From Gautieria morchelliformis (taxonomy: Eukaryota > Basidiomycota > Agaricomycetes > Gomphales > Gomphaceae), in assembly GCA_015179125.1 (NCBI GenBank), contig WHVA01000059.1, positions 186,001 through 250,000 of the forward strand: a stretch of 64,000 nucleotides of DNA, given 5' to 3'. Positions 1 through 11,539 of this stretch are shown piece after piece. Numbering within the stretch: the stretch's first letter is position 1; each line of letters opens with the position of its first letter. A program made the translations under genes and the position numbers. The notes under the pieces were generated by a model. That model made no database searches, was not told the origin of the DNA, and was given only the letters and a program-made list of their open reading frames with translations.

Positions 1-1996
1 AGCTTTTTGTCGCACTTTGCCGGCATCCAGGTGGCTCAGTGAGAGGGCCATCTTGCACAACAACATTACGAGGGGCGACAGACCCGTGGACCCAGTTAGC
101 ACGGTGGAACCGAAAAAACAGCGAGGCGCACTCTTCTCTGTCGTCGATGCCAAGTTTTTCAGGCTCAATTGGAACGCCGCAATTTTCAAGGAGAAGTATA
201 GGGCTTAGATACATCTCCTTCCTGTCAGACTGGTCACCCATATTCTCCGGAACATAACATCCATAGTATTGAGGAACGACTGCACCAACAGGGACAGGAT
301 GGAAGAGAGGCTCCATCACATTGAGCCCGTTCCAATGCTCAAAGAGATGTGAGGAGAAAGACTCGTAGTTTTGTGCCTCAGCTGCAAGGTGCGGGTCGTG
401 CTCGATCGAGAGTTTCGCCGCCACACGGACTTTCACCGTCAACGGTACCCTGGTGCACCGATTTCGCTGTTGAATGTGAGTGCAATACGGTCCTCGCTCT
501 GGGTTCTGCCATTCTGCCATGGTCCCCACCCGTATAATGGGCCCTTTGTACAACCCGTCATACATAGTGGCGGCAGGGCTAATCTCATGGAGATGTTCTT
601 CTCGCCTCGACCTCTCACTATCCTGGCTGCCCTCAACCTCACCCACGTGGACCTTATGCACTGTTGTAGCAGGTATGATTATTTCCTTGATTGTCACACT
701 TCCCACTCCTGGTGTATCAGGATTCGAATCACGACTCAAAGTACTCGTATTCTTGGAAGACAAAGGGTCCCCAACTAACCGGGATGACGAAGGTTCCGTG
801 ATGCTATAGGGCGCAGCCTCAACCCCTTGACGTTGTCCAGTAAAACAAATCTCGCCCGTCAGCAGTTCGCCTCCCCCGCCTTTCACAACATCGCGCACGT
901 TATCGGAAATGCATTCAAGGCACAGTATGTCCCCGACAAGCAAAGACCTAGGGAGTTCCCATTCTGCGTCGTATACGATGGAATGGTTTCCTTCGCCGAT
1001 ATAATGGGCAGGGGAAAGGTACAAGTGAGCTTCGGAGATCGATATAGGGGGTGGAGGTCGAGCCGGCAGCCTGACCATGATTGGTGGCGAAGGTAAGCTT
1101 GAAGCGCTCACGTCGATGTTTGGCCAAAATATTTTGATGTCGTCCTCCGAGAGTCGAGGCTTTGTGACTTCTTTAGCGCAAGGCACTTCTTGTATATCTG
1201 GATACTTTTGGATGCTTTGGTAGCTTTCAGTGCTTTCTGTCAAGTGCAGCTGGTACTTGAGGATACGGTCGGGCACACTCGTCCACTTGGCATCACTTTC
1301 GTCTCCGGCTCCTTCCGCAGCGAGTAGATCCCACGGATCATGTACGACGAGTTTGTGAGGCAAAAGGTGCCGGGGAAGGCGTTTCTGCAGAAGCGGCGGA
1401 CACCCACTGAATGGAAGGAGAGGCCAAGGGGAAGGATAGCTGGAGGGGTCGAAGGGTGATTTCAAGCATTGGGTCGACTCACTCTCGGACGGCGCTGATG
1501 CCGGGGTTCCTCCACCCTCTACGGAAGTTCGTCCCATGCCTGTACATGAAGCCACTGCGACTTTCATCTCAAAATCCTCAATCAGACCCCCTATGTCGTA
1601 TGGCAGCACCTCGACGGGGCTCCCTTCTATATGATCTGCCCATTCAAGCTCGTCTTTCGCCCAGTCAAGCTCCCCAAGCTCCCGCACCCATGCCGCCATC
1701 TTACTCCCGGAGATGACGATCGGAATTTGAAGAAAAGGGCTTGGAATACGGTAGGTCCAGTAGAAGTCCAAGAGCGTTTCACCCCATAAATCTGTTCCAT
1801 TGGACGTGTGCTTGCCCGGGGGTAATAGTTGGGGTACTAAAGTCTTTCCGTTGGGATCCCGACGCCAGCGGCGTTGGACGTAGCGTTTTTTAACGTCCGT
1901 ATCTGGAGAACTATCGATGGAGGTGTTGGGAATATAGGCCCGCCTCGACGCCCTGGATGGCACGAATTCCACGAGGGAAACATGGTATTCTGGCAT
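1..1996 (-). CDS. Protein-kinase-like orphan protein, 3' end cut by the window edge
   Basis: One uninterrupted minus-strand frame runs from ATG at 1996 to base 1 (about 665 residues) with no stop, so the C-terminus lies outside the window. Near residues 340-350 there is a glycine-loop-like IGEGNHSIVYDAEW, and near residue 640 a catalytic-loop-like WVHGSVAPRNVVVQDGPL, in which the usual HRD is HGS and a downstream N is kept. This pattern matches the divergent kinase-like proteins abundant in Agaricomycetes, which often lack the canonical aspartate, so activity is doubtful. An in-frame TGA lies eight codons upstream of the ATG. A further coding-looking stretch at about 2020-2155 in another frame (containing LGRGHLPVAWKVGFIRLA) could be an earlier exon. 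Family assignment is by motif memory only. Confidence 0.55.
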   Translation of the reverse strand, partial: MPEYHVSLVEFVPSRASRRAYIPNTSIDSSPDTDVKKRYVQRRWRRDPNGKTLVPQLLPPGKHTSNGTDLWGETLLDFYWTYRIPSPFLQIPIVISGSKMAAWVRELGELDWAKDELEWADHIEGSPVEVLPYDIGGLIEDFEMKVAVASCTGMGRTSVEGGGTPASAPSESESTQCLKSPFDPSSYPSPWPLLPFSGCPPLLQKRLPRHLLPHKLVVHDPWDLLAAEGAGDESDAKWTSVPDRILKYQLHLTESTESYQSIQKYPDIQEVPCAKEVTKPRLSEDDIKIFWPNIDVSASSLPSPPIMVRLPARPPPPISISEAHLYLSPAHYIGEGNHSIVYDAEWELPRSLLVGDILCLECISDNVRDVVKGGGGELLTGEICFTGQRQGVEAAPYSITEPSSSRLVGDPLSSKNTSTLSRDSNPDTPGVGSVTIKEIIIPATTVHKVHVGEVEGSQDSERSRREEHLHEISPAATMYDGLYKGPIIRVGTMAEWQNPERGPYCTHIQQRNRCTRVPLTVKVRVAAKLSIEHDPHLAAEAQNYESFSSHLFEHWNGLNVMEPLFHPVPVGAVVPQYYGCYVPENMGDQSDRKEMYLSPILLLENCGVPIEPEKLGIDDREECASLFFRFHRANWVHGSVAPRNVVVQDGPLTEPPGCRQSATKS

Positions 1997-2394
1997 CAAC
2001 GAGCTTGAATATCTATGTCAGGGAGGATGCGGGTTGAGAGTGCAAGTCTAATGAACCCAACTTTCCATGCCACAGGCAAATGTCCTCGCCCAAGAGTATA
2101 GGAAACGAATTTAGTTGAAATCTCACTGGCGGCATCCGTTCGTTGCCCAATGTATTTCGAATCGAGTTAATACGCGGGGAGGATGCTGGAATAGGCGCAA
2201 CTTGTAGTACATTAATAGTTCATTTCCGCACTGTATAAGCGAAATCTCGTAGTCCAGGCACGTAGTTACTACAGTAGCACCAACGGCCGCGTTTGTACTT
2301 CAACACTGAGACAGTGCGCGCCTGGCATAGACTCGGTCACGTATGCACCATGCCTGGGAACGACGCTGTTTCAAAGTTGGGTGTATTTATTGGC
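1997..2394. other. Spacer upstream of the kinase-like gene
   Basis: No complete gene is seen. The first 160 bases may contain an upstream exon of the minus-strand kinase-like gene. The rest is intergenic up to the start of the tandem duplication. Confidence 0.4.
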
Positions 2395-2575
2395 GCACTG
2401 GTGTAAGTACTGGTGTACTGGTGCATTGGGTATGGGAATGTGGGATATAGACATTGTGTAGTAGTACGAAGCTTGGCAGCCTGAGAGAGATAGATAGGGC
2501 CAGTACGGGAATAAACACAATACACGCTCCGAGTAACGGGACGCGCGGCACGGTACACGATACACGATACACGAC

Positions 2576-3466
2576 TCATACATGTGCGAGTGGGGTGTGG
2601 GGTACGCGTTGTTGGGCGCGGGCGCGGGTCCGTTCCCGTTCCCGTTCCCGGAGGGCGTGCGCGACGGATTCACGAAGACGCGCTTCGTGTATTTTCCCGC
2701 GCGGCGGCGGCGGGGGTTGCGGAGGTCTGGGAGGGGGGAGGGTATGGGTAAGGTGAGGGGACGTGCGATGTGGCTGCGGGGGCGAGGGGCGCCGCGTCTC
2801 CAGCGACGCATCGACGTCGGCCGCGCTCTCCAGCCCCAACCCCAGCCCCATGCGTCGCTTCGCGGGAGGCTCGTCCCCGGGCCCCGCCGCGCCAATCGCG
2901 TGCATGCGCTCCCCGCTGACATGGAAGTCGCGCTGTGCCGCTCTGCTGAACTCCTGCGCGGGCGCCGTCTTGAAGTACTCCCGCCGTCTGGGGGTGTCGG
3001 TGTCGTCGCGCACCCACCCGCCCTTTGAGTGCGGAGTGCGCGGCCGCCCACGTCTCCGCCCCCCGCCGAAAAACGCGCGCTCCTGCACGCCGAACAACGC
3101 GCCGCGGCCGCGGTCCCGCTCCAGTTGCCTACTCTTTTCGAGCTCGCCCCGCGCACACGCCTCGCAAGGGCAGCGCGCGTCCTCCGCGGCGAAGCCCCAC
3201 GTGTCGCGGTGGGCGTGCGGGAAGGAGCCGCCGCTCGGGGGACTGGGTGGGAAGAAGCCTCATGAGCTCGTGGCCGGTGGGCGGTGGCGGGAAGGGCCCG
3301 CCGCGGGGTCGGAGGGCGGTGGGGGACGTGAAGGGCGGGAGAGGGTGAGTCTAGGGAGCAGCGAGGAGCATTCGGTACGAGACACGAGGACTGGGCAACG
3401 GGACGTACCATCGGCTGGGTGGGGTTGTGTCTCCAGGGTCTGTGCTTGTGTCTGGGTCTGGGTCAT
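2576..3466 (-). CDS. Unidentified GC-rich gene, copy A
   Basis: Probable spliced minus-strand gene. A first exon starts at ATG 3466 (MTQTQTQAQTLETQPHPAD) and ends at a GTACGT donor. The main exon is open from about 3260 to a stop at 2576. It contains FAAEDARCPCEACARGELE, a basic GGGRRRGRPRTPHSKGG segment and EYFKTAPAQEFSRAAQRDF, and ends in proline- and arginine-rich low complexity. The same protein is encoded in copy B and a short piece recurs at 41806-41913, which argues that this frame, not the overlapping ones, is real. The GRPR segment resembles an AT-hook, but no function is assigned. The exon boundary between the two parts is uncertain. Confidence 0.45.
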
Positions 3467-4048
3467 GCTGGCGGATGGATGCATGGCGTGGTGAAGGCAG
3501 CAAGCGCGTTCATGCAGGATGGACGGCCTGTTTATATGCAAAGGCAAATACCGTATGCTGCGCTCATTGCTCTTGCTGGCCTTTCCTACACACGGCACAC
3601 ACCCCACCGTCCCTTCCACTGGCAGACATGGGAAACACCATTATAAGTTCATGTCCGTGGGCGGGAGAGGAAGGTGGGAGATATGAGCCTGGGAGAGACT
3701 GTTAGTGTTATGCGAGGACAGTGTGGGGCGCAAGCGGCGGAAGTCAGCGGGGGACAGTCGTTGGGTGCGAGCGGGACGTGTTGAACCACAGTGCCACGCG
3801 GTGTGTGACAACGGGTGGCGCGAGCGCTTCAAATGGTAGTTGCCACACGCGTGTGTTGATGTCAACGGCCGCCGGCTGTCTCCAAGTGACGGCCGAGTCA
3901 CCTAAGTAACCTCGCGGCGAAGTACGAAGCTGAGCATTTCAAAATAACAAAGAAATCGGAAACTTTTATGTAACCATTACAGTAAAAATCCCTTAGCCCA
4001 ACTGAGACCAGGTGTATACACAACTTTCTACCTCCACTGAGGTAAATT

Positions 4049-4494
4049 TAGTGTTTTCCAGGCTCAGAAGCGGCTTGGTCAGTCCCGGCTCCATCGCTTT
4101 CAAGGTTTGAACCGAGGCCAAGGTCCGTCCCGCCGGGCTTTAGACCCGGCTTGTGGGTGAGCTATTTACTAGTGCTGCAGAGCACCACTGCATTTGGTAG
4201 AGATGAATAAATGATTAGGAGCATTGAACACTCACTAAAAGCCTCAGTTTTCAGGTGCGTGTTCATTTTTCTGTTTCTTTTTTTTGGATCCTTGGAGGGC
4301 GGCACTTGGCTTACCTCGAGGAGTGCTCTTTGCTGTTGTCAATGTCGGAAATGCAGGGACAAGGCATAGGGAGGTCTTTCACTTTTAAAAATATCTATTC
4401 TGGTGCATGAACATCCCAAAGGACCCGTGTTTCGGACCGGGCTCCGGCTCTCTGGATCGACGCCGTCCCGGGTCTTTAGATTTGGAAAACACTA
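4049..4494. mobile_element. hAT-like MITE, 446 bp
   Basis: Terminal inverted repeats TAGTGTTTTCCA (4049-4060) and TGGAAAACACTA (4483-4494) flank 446 bp with no coding capacity. The flanking 8-mers GGTAAATT (4041-4048) and CATAAATT (4495-4502) match at 6 of 8 positions, suggesting an aged 8-bp target duplication. Copy B lacks the element at the matching place (about 16430). The host around it also has a local duplication of a roughly 50-base motif beginning CCCAACTGAGACCAGG at 3997 and 4505. Confidence 0.6.
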
Positions 4495-4643
4495 CATAAA
4501 TTATCCCAACTGAGACCAGGTGTATATGCAGCCTTCTACCTCCACTGAGGTAAATGATTAAATTATCATATCACTCTTATACAAGAACTTGTGTGCGCAG
4601 TCAACACTTCGATCTACTTGAATTTTCTCTCCGTGCTCGCGAC

Positions 4644-6961
4644 AATGCTCGGGATTGCTGTGATTCTACTCTTCATCTCTGCTGCCACATGTTCAACCAT
4701 AAGTACAATACTTAATTCGAGGTCTTGCACGGAGAACTTATGACTGCGTCCAGCCAGTCACATCAAAAACATTCCATTGTCCGCCCCTCTCCCCGATGGA
4801 ACGGTGGCGTTACAGGTGAACTGTTCACTTGTAGTGGAAGCTCAAATGAAAGTACGACCAGAAACGAAGTGCCATGCCACTGTGCCATCCTCGCTCACAT
4901 GTCTTGATCTTGGGTATCGGGGCTGTTGTTCGGACGATGAAATAATGGAGCGTGCGCTTTCACCATGCTGGGCTGTTATAGAGGATGACGCGGAGTGGGC
5001 AATTTTACAATATACACTCAACCGTAACGTCGTCGGTCGCAAATTGCGACTTTGCAGAAGCCTCTGACATTTGGCTGTACTAGAAATAATAGGCTTGTGC
5101 CATTTTGATGGTCACAGTGCTGTCAATGTGCAATACCAGCTCACACCGAATGCCTCGGCTTTACTGGATAGTCTGAATCGACTAGATGAACGTGTGTGAA
5201 ACTCATTGATTGCCCTCTTCGTTTCCTTACGGTTCCGTTCTTATGCAGAGCTGAGGCAACAGCAGGCCATATACCGTGCGCTGCAGCTAACCGGCGGTCA
5301 CATTGGACTTCCCATCCTCCTCCTTTTCTCTATCTTTTCGAAAACGGCGCAACGGGATCTTACATTTCTTAACTTTTGCTTCACGTGGATATTTGCCAGC
5401 ATAACCTTCTCTGTCGGGTGAGTCAAATGCTTGTCGTATTTCGGGTCTCATCGCTTCACAACGGGATACGGCAGACTATACCGTTTAGGACCAGCAAGTT
5501 CATTTTCTGGAGTCACTGTCACTCTTCCATTCATCCACTCCGACCAGGAGTGCTTGAACCAGGCAGCACTTGTCTCCGGAGCTGAGGCGATGACAGATAC
5601 AGCCATGTGTGCATTGATTATTCAGGTAGCCGTGTTCTTCTATCGTCATGACGAGTACATAATTCAGACACACATAGCTTTGGTTTCATTTCAGAGCTGC
5701 TATTCATGGGTCTCGTAGTCCAGGACAAATTCGATGGACGAGAGTTACGGTAGGTCTCATCTGCCATCACCTGTCATTGGTATTTATGAGACCTTTCTTC
5801 ACTACAACAGCTTCTAGTAGCGCCTTACATGGCTCTACTGGCATTCTCGTTGCCGGCTCTCGACGCTACCGTTGCCTTCGTCTGACCTCATTGCTTCTAC
5901 GGCTAAGCCTCCTCTGATTTTGAATCTAGTTTCAGTTTCTATCTAGAGGATTAGGTGCCTCTCAGCTGAGGTTTTATTGTATATTATCTTACAATAACAC
6001 TTTGTGAGCCCTTTCCATGCCTTCATCTAGACTGTGCAAACCGACTACGACCTCCACAGCCTTATCTACCAGTACACGGTATTGCTTGCCATCTTGATTG
6101 CCACTCTCATATTTGATGGTAAGTTAACCCTCACCGTGTTGCTTCCCTAATCTGTTTCAAAGCATCCATAATCCACATTCTGTACTGCCGTTGGTGGTTT
6201 TTTCAACGGACCGGAGAGAAGGCACTTGGAATACCGCTATCTGTTGCCTTTCGTGTCGTCATATTTTGCGCGTATCGTCTTGTGATCGCTGTGTATGTTC
6301 CCTTTCCCCATATGCTGTCTCTATGTCCTGTGTCTGATCATTTGCATGGATATCCGCTCGGCTACATACGGACTTGCCAACATGAAAGAGCCTATGTGGC
6401 AACTATGCTTAACGCTAAGGGAATCCGTGTCCTTACTAGTCGCCCTGGTGTAGTTAGGATTGCTGGCGTGGGGGAGCCGATCGTTCAAACCACAAGTGCG
6501 TTGTGGCCCTCATTGCGCTATAGCGACCGTTCTAGTACTCATGAACTCCAAATGTCATAGCCTCTTTCATCCCTATGTGGGTAGACATGCTGCAAGCCGG
6601 AAGTGCGTGTTGGCCCTCATTGCGCTATAGCGACTGTCACTACTAGTACTCACGAGCTCCAACTGTCATAGCCCCTCTCGTTGCGTTTCTTATCTTTGGC
6701 ACAAACAAGGTGAGCATTGTTGTTGTAGTAATTCCATAGCTGGAGCTGCTATCTCAGGAATTTCTTGATGCCTTGATGTTTTGGAGATGGTTCAACCCCA
6801 TTCTCGCTACTTCAATGTTCCGTCGCAGAAGGTCTCCAGTCACACCAAGGGAATCCAATACATACGGAGAGGTTGTCGCTCACGAGAGTGTGGTCTTCGG
6901 CGGTAGCGCATTGGATATTACGCAAGAAACGAGGAGTACGGATGAGTGTTTGCCCCGGTAG
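4644..6961 (+). CDS. Multi-exon 7TM-like membrane protein, copy A (probably inactive)
   Basis: The gene starts MLGIAVILLFISAATCS, a signal-peptide-like sequence. Hydrophobic exons follow: one ends SITFSVG at a GTGAGT donor (5418). The next, 5475-5625, joins in phase and reads LYRLGPASSFSG then ECLNQAALVSGAEAMTDTAM. A third starts at 5697 (LLFMGLVVQDKFDGRELR). The last exon, 6758-6961, follows an ATCTCAG acceptor, begins EFLDALMFWRWFNPIL and ends with a polar tail and TAG. Exons with conserved FGT-like and FWR motifs and a cytoplasmic tail fit the orphan 7TM or GPCR-like families of mushrooms; this is from memory, not a search. At 5750 copy A reads CGGTAG where copy B reads CGGCAG, so one probable exon end carries a nonsense change. 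The first-exon frame also meets a stop, so this copy is probably a pseudogene unless splicing avoids it. Confidence 0.5.
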
Positions 6962-7009
6962 TTTTTCGTTTCAATTCGCTTTGACAATTTGCCACAGTCA
7001 CGACGTATT

Positions 7010-7886
7010 GGGGCAGGCAGCAGACGCCGGCGGTTTGAATCATATACAGCCCGTTGTAAATTACATGTACGACCTGCTGTAAAATACATGGGTGTGAAAC
7101 TCAGACGCCCGTCCCTACGCCTCCACCTTCGGTGCCCCTGAACCATCCCCTCGCATCCTCAGTACGGTGCACCTGCACTGTAGGCCGCTGCGTGCACCGT
7201 ATCCCGCTGCCCCTCAGTATCGTGCACGCGCACAGTATGCCGCTGCCCCTCACAGTACGGTGCACGTGCACCGTATGCCGCTGCCCCTCAGTACGGTGCA
7301 CGCGCACAGTATGCCGCTGCCCCTCAGTACAGTGCACGTGCACCGTAGGCCGCTGCCCCTCCGAACGGTGCATGTGCACCGTATCCCGCTGACCCTCCGT
7401 ATGGTGCACATGCACCGTATGCCGCTGCCCCTCAGTACGGTGCATCTGCACCGTAGGCCGCTGCCCCTCCGAACGGTGCAGGTGCACCGTATGTTGCCGC
7501 CCATCCGCACGGTGCACGTGCACCGTAGGCCGCTGACCCTCCGTGCGGTGCACATGCACCGTATCACGCTGCCCCTCAGTACGGTGCACCTGCACCGTAT
7601 CCCGCTGCCCCTCCGTACGGTGCACGTGCACCGTATGCCACCGCCCATCCGTACGGTGCATGTGCACCATACAACGCCTGTGGGTACAGTGCACGTGCAC
7701 CATACGACGCCTGTTCGTATGGTGAATATGCACCATACCCGGCCTGCGAGGACGGTGCACACGGTAGGCCGCCTGGCCGTACGGTGTACCTGTACCATAC
7801 GCCGCCCCCTCTCGGTACGGTGCACGTGGTCCGCCTGGCCGTACGGTGCACCTGTACCATACGTGCCCCTCCCGGTACGGTGCACC
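7010..7886 (+). repeat. Left terminal arm of the KDZ element: 36-bp palindromic minisatellite
   Basis: After about 150 bp of unique terminal sequence, roughly twenty tandem units of 36 bp run from about 7160 to 7886. Each contains a variant of GGTGCACGTGCACC, itself a 14-base palindrome. Unit order matches the right arm in reverse complement almost unit for unit, so the arms were copied as blocks rather than expanded independently. Confidence 0.85.
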
Positions 7887-8478
7887 TAGACCGTCCTGCG
7901 TGAGGGAAATAATGCTACAGATTGATCAGGGCGTATCGTTATGCAACTTGATCAATAACACACTTCAAGATTTTCATCAATGTCTTTAACGGCGGCTGTT
8001 TTGACTTCATTTGTCTTGGGTCTCTCGCGTCACAATGTCTCCATCGAGGCCATGATGTAGTCATTCTGTCGTTCTGTAATAATGACCAATGAGCCTGTGA
8101 CAACCCCTGAATTCAGCCCTAGGGAAACAAAAACTAGGGGAAAGAGGAAGTGCGTACCAAGAAGAAATCGCTATATCACTATAGCGTTATTTGATGAGTC
8201 ACCCACGTGATCCAGTGGTCTCCCAGCACACGTCAGCATGGATCCTCACTGATGTGGGGCGAGGTAAACTCGTCAATTTGAGTGGTCGGCTGGAGTGACA
8301 GGCATACAGGTGACGTGTTGTTTGGCAAGAGTCACGTGATCTAAGCGTCCTCAGTCTTATGTAAGGGATAGCCCGCGAGTAAAACACGGTAATCACATGC
8401 ACTGAATTTGAGCAGTTCGGTTCCTCTAACCATACGCAACTGTGGCTAAGGGACTGCTACCTGTTGGCAATCCAGGAG
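7887..8478. other. Unassigned sequence inside the KDZ element
   Basis: No gene or repeat is recognised in this interval between the left array and the TRIM-like insertion. Confidence 0.4.
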
Positions 8479-9378
8479 TTGGAGTACGTGAGCACTAGAA
8501 GCTACTAGAACATTAGTAAGCTTGCTCTCAGGATATTTAAGTCAGGCCACTGTAGTTAGATTTCCTTATGCATTTGACAGAGCTCAGACAAATGCAAAAT
8601 CACACTTTGTTAACTCTCAAGGTCCGCTCCGAAAACTTGACACAAATGTGTCACAGGTGGCTCCCGTTAACCACAGCTGAACTGTGGACATTGACAAGAG
8701 AGACCTCGAATAGACGCGACTCGATGTACAAAGACCTGCGGGCAGTTCTGGGCATCAAACAAAGTCCTCACCTTTTCGAGGCACCACCAATCACAACTAC
8801 CGCCAATATTGCAATCAACGACAGCTGCGATAGAGACGGATGTGGAAGTATGGTATGCAAGAAAACCCAGCGGATGCCTGAGGTAGCGGCCAACCACAGT
8901 CTCATTGTGAGCCAGAGGGACGGAAGGGCTCTACTGGAGGGAATGCTGAACCAGGTGATTAGCTGGATGGGTGAGGGAATGTTGGTGATGGGGTGACAAA
9001 TTGGAAGAAATCAAGAAATTTACTTCGAGGCATATCAACAACAATGACTGGCGACTGACTTGCTCACAGGTGCCTGGACTCACACACTTTTCGGATTGTT
9101 TGCACCTCAACGCTGCATGGAATGGAGATTCAGATGGAACTCAGGGATTCATGGCAAGCTAGGTTTGAGGGGGTGCATTGTATGTTTGCGAGCTTCTACG
9201 CTCAAGGGGTTGTGTTGGAGTACGTGAGTGCTAGAAGCTACTAGAACATTAGTGAGCTTGCTCTCACGATATTTAAGTCAGGCCATCGTAGTTATATTTC
9301 CTGACGTGTTTGACAGAGCTCAGACAAACACGAACTCACACTTTGTTAACTCTCAAGGTCTGCTCCGAAAACTTAACA
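8479..9378. mobile_element. TRIM-like element: two 164-bp direct repeats
   Basis: Two direct repeats (8479-8642 and 9215-9378) both begin TTGGAGTACGTGAG, with the second preceded by TG. They end AACTTGACA and AACTTAACA and flank about 570 bp without a retroelement protein. The size and TG..CA ends suggest a miniature LTR retrotransposon. A target duplication was not found, so an ordinary duplication remains possible. The interior has an open frame (8568-8996) of unknown meaning. Confidence 0.4.
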
Positions 9379-9439
9379 GCATCAGACTCAGTAATGTCCA
9401 TGACTACCAGCCTGATGGAAACCACCTCAACATACAAAC

Positions 9440-9800
9440 ATGCACTGCATAAAATGGTGTCCCTCCCCCCTCCCATTGCAAGAGCACCTCCCCATCCTAC
9501 TATCCTTGATGCCCAGGTTCAGGCAAGGGAAGGGATTAAAGGTAGGCAGGTTCTGGTTGATGCCAGGTGGCCGGCTTCTGGACAGGATGGACAATGCTGG
9601 GCTCACAAAGCAGGTGAATGTGGTGATAATCTCCATCAATACTACCATGTGCCACAGGGTTCTCAGCTTGCAGTGTCTCACCAATGGCAGTATTCTGTTT
9701 GAGTTCGACTTGGAGGAAGTGGTAGCTTGGCTTAATGACTCCCTGCGCAAGGCTAACTTCACAGAAATTCTCACCCCCGATGCCACAATCAAAGCTCACA
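9440..9800 (+). pseudogene. Possible retroelement ORF fragment
   Basis: A frame here contains ILFEFDLEEVVAWLNDSLRK. It looks like a structured protein segment and resembles, from memory, a motif of fungal non-LTR ORF1 or gag-like proteins. It is isolated and truncated on both sides. Assignment is weak. Confidence 0.2.
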
Positions 9801-9802
9801 GA

Positions 9803-10335
9803 CAACACCCCAGGTGCAGCCTAGCGACACAACGGCTGACGCTACCCTGACCAAGAGTCCAGGACACCAGAAGATGGAGAGATCGTAGACCTCACCACGC
9901 TCATCCCCCCTATCGAGGGTGAGCAAGGACCCGACCACGTCTCACCCAGCATGGTCGAAGAGGGGACACTGCTGGATAACAATCCGGCATCCCCGCCCCA
10001 ATCCCCCTGGTCCTGGAAAAAGGGCAAGGGCAGAGACGTCTCACCGTCATCCGATGGCAGAGCCTCAGGAGCAGGGCACAATTCGAGACAATACATGTCA
10101 CGATGGCCGACGCCATAGACATGGACCCTGAGAAGTCTGTGCTGGCGAAGGCTGGCGTGAAGCTGCCCCATCCCGAACCATACACCAACCTCGAAGAGTT
10201 TGAGGTCTTCGTCGCAGCCATCTTGAGATGGCTCAAGATGAATTGCCTGTTGGGACTGACCAGTGTCGAAATGCAGGTTGGATACATGGCACTCGCCTCA
10301 CTGGCGAGGCCCAGGAACCGATTCGGAAGATGGCA
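9803..10335 (+). pseudogene. Gypsy gag fragment inside the KDZ element
   Basis: The sequence matches the older gypsy element of this window at 53683-53900 (the region encoding TADATL..GEIVDLT) and then jumps to the part corresponding to 55050-55230. It encodes VLAKAGVKLPHPEPY and LEEFEVFVAAILRWLKMNCL. The intervening gag segment (about 1.1 kb) is missing, so this is an internally deleted copy. At one position it keeps an arginine codon (ILRWLK) where the 53.6-kb copy has TGA. Confidence 0.7.
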
Positions 10336-11539
10336 TATGTAGGGATTAGAGGATTGAGGCTGGTAAGCGGAGAACGCAGGGTCATGTCCGACGCACGGAC
10401 ACGTAGTTAGGTAGCCACGGTCAAGCTCGACCGTGGTAGCATATTAGTTCAAGGATGTCTAGTCGTACCTCAGTGAATCGACCATTCACTGAGGTACGTA
10501 CCATTTCTGTGTACCAAGACATGCGATAGCTTACATATTGTCTGTAGCTACTTCATCTCTAGGTACAGTTGTTAGTAATCGGGATGATGATACGGCCGAG
10601 GCAGAGCCGGCACGCATTTAGCCGGAAGTTCGAGAGCGTTCTCGACCCCGGGATGCTGGTGCACCGGCACGGCATCGGCACAGCATCAGCTCGAAGGATT
10701 AGTAATATAGGGACATCATATTTAGTATATAAGGACAGATGATCTTGTATAGGTCATAGAATAAAAAAAAACAGTTTATTATATCTCCTTCGTTCCACAA
10801 CAGTAGTAATACACACTCAGTGAATTGACCATTCACTGAGCTACTTCGTCTCTAGACTACTGCACCCATACCAACAGCATATCCATTCCCTCTGACCAAT
10901 CAACACATCTGCCATTGCTGCCCCACACCTGGTGTGAGGAGCCCCCACTTCATGCGGACCTGGCCACACAATTGCAGCGTGTTTGTCCCACTTTGGTGAC
11001 CCTGCTGCAGGTGGCATGCCTATCTGTGCCCCCAGGCTCTAAGGGGCCAGACATGCAGACATTCGCACCCTTCTTAAGCCAAGTGAGTGGCCTTCTGTCA
11101 ATGAACACTGCTCATGGGTTACCATTGAGGCGTCCATCCTCCAATTGGTCCCCCCATGGGCCCATCAATACTTGGAGACGTTCTTGGCCAAATATGGTGC
11201 CCGCTCTGCGTCATATCTCGCAATTGTCCCAGCGATCAGTCAACTCATCAGTCCCTGGGTCCAACGCAATGCCCCTGTGTCTTGCACTGTGTTTGATGCT
11301 CTCATGTGGCTCCTCTCACACTCACATGAGGTATGGTGCAGGGTTCTGGGCCCTGACACAGGCATACCTGCCGTCAAGCCAATCAAAGCAACAGACTGGC
11401 GGGAGGTGAGTCTGACTGGATCCACTTCCTATGGCCCAAGTTCATGTCCATGGGACAGAGAGGGACATGGTACACGCAGCCTCCTCTCCGCTCCTGGCCT
11501 GTTATCCTTCCCTAGCCCATGACACTAGGAATGAGCCCA
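10336..11539 (+). other. Region 5' of the KDZ transposase core
   Basis: No certain gene. Plus-strand open stretches at 10915-11409 and 11145-11522 read QYLETFLAKYGARSASYLAI and similar and may be the degraded N-terminal part of the element's own gene. Two copies of a motif reading TCACTGAGGTAC or TCACTGAGCTAC at about 10485 and 10830 bracket a 340-base AT-rich stretch. Confidence 0.3.

Noticed and set aside
2371..3411. 346-codon minus-strand frame overlapping the GC-rich gene
   Set aside because: It is arginine- and proline-rich and not conserved in frame in the third copy at 41.8 kb. The frame with EDARCPCEACARGE is.
7101..7885. Long open frames in both directions through the left array (and 12714-13756 in the right one)
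   Set aside because: They arise from a stop-free repeat whose length is a multiple of three. Several frames on both strands are equally open, so none is called as a gene.
7160..7886. Possible CRISPR-like array
   Set aside because: Units are contiguous 36-bp tandem repeats without unique spacers, and the sequence is eukaryotic.
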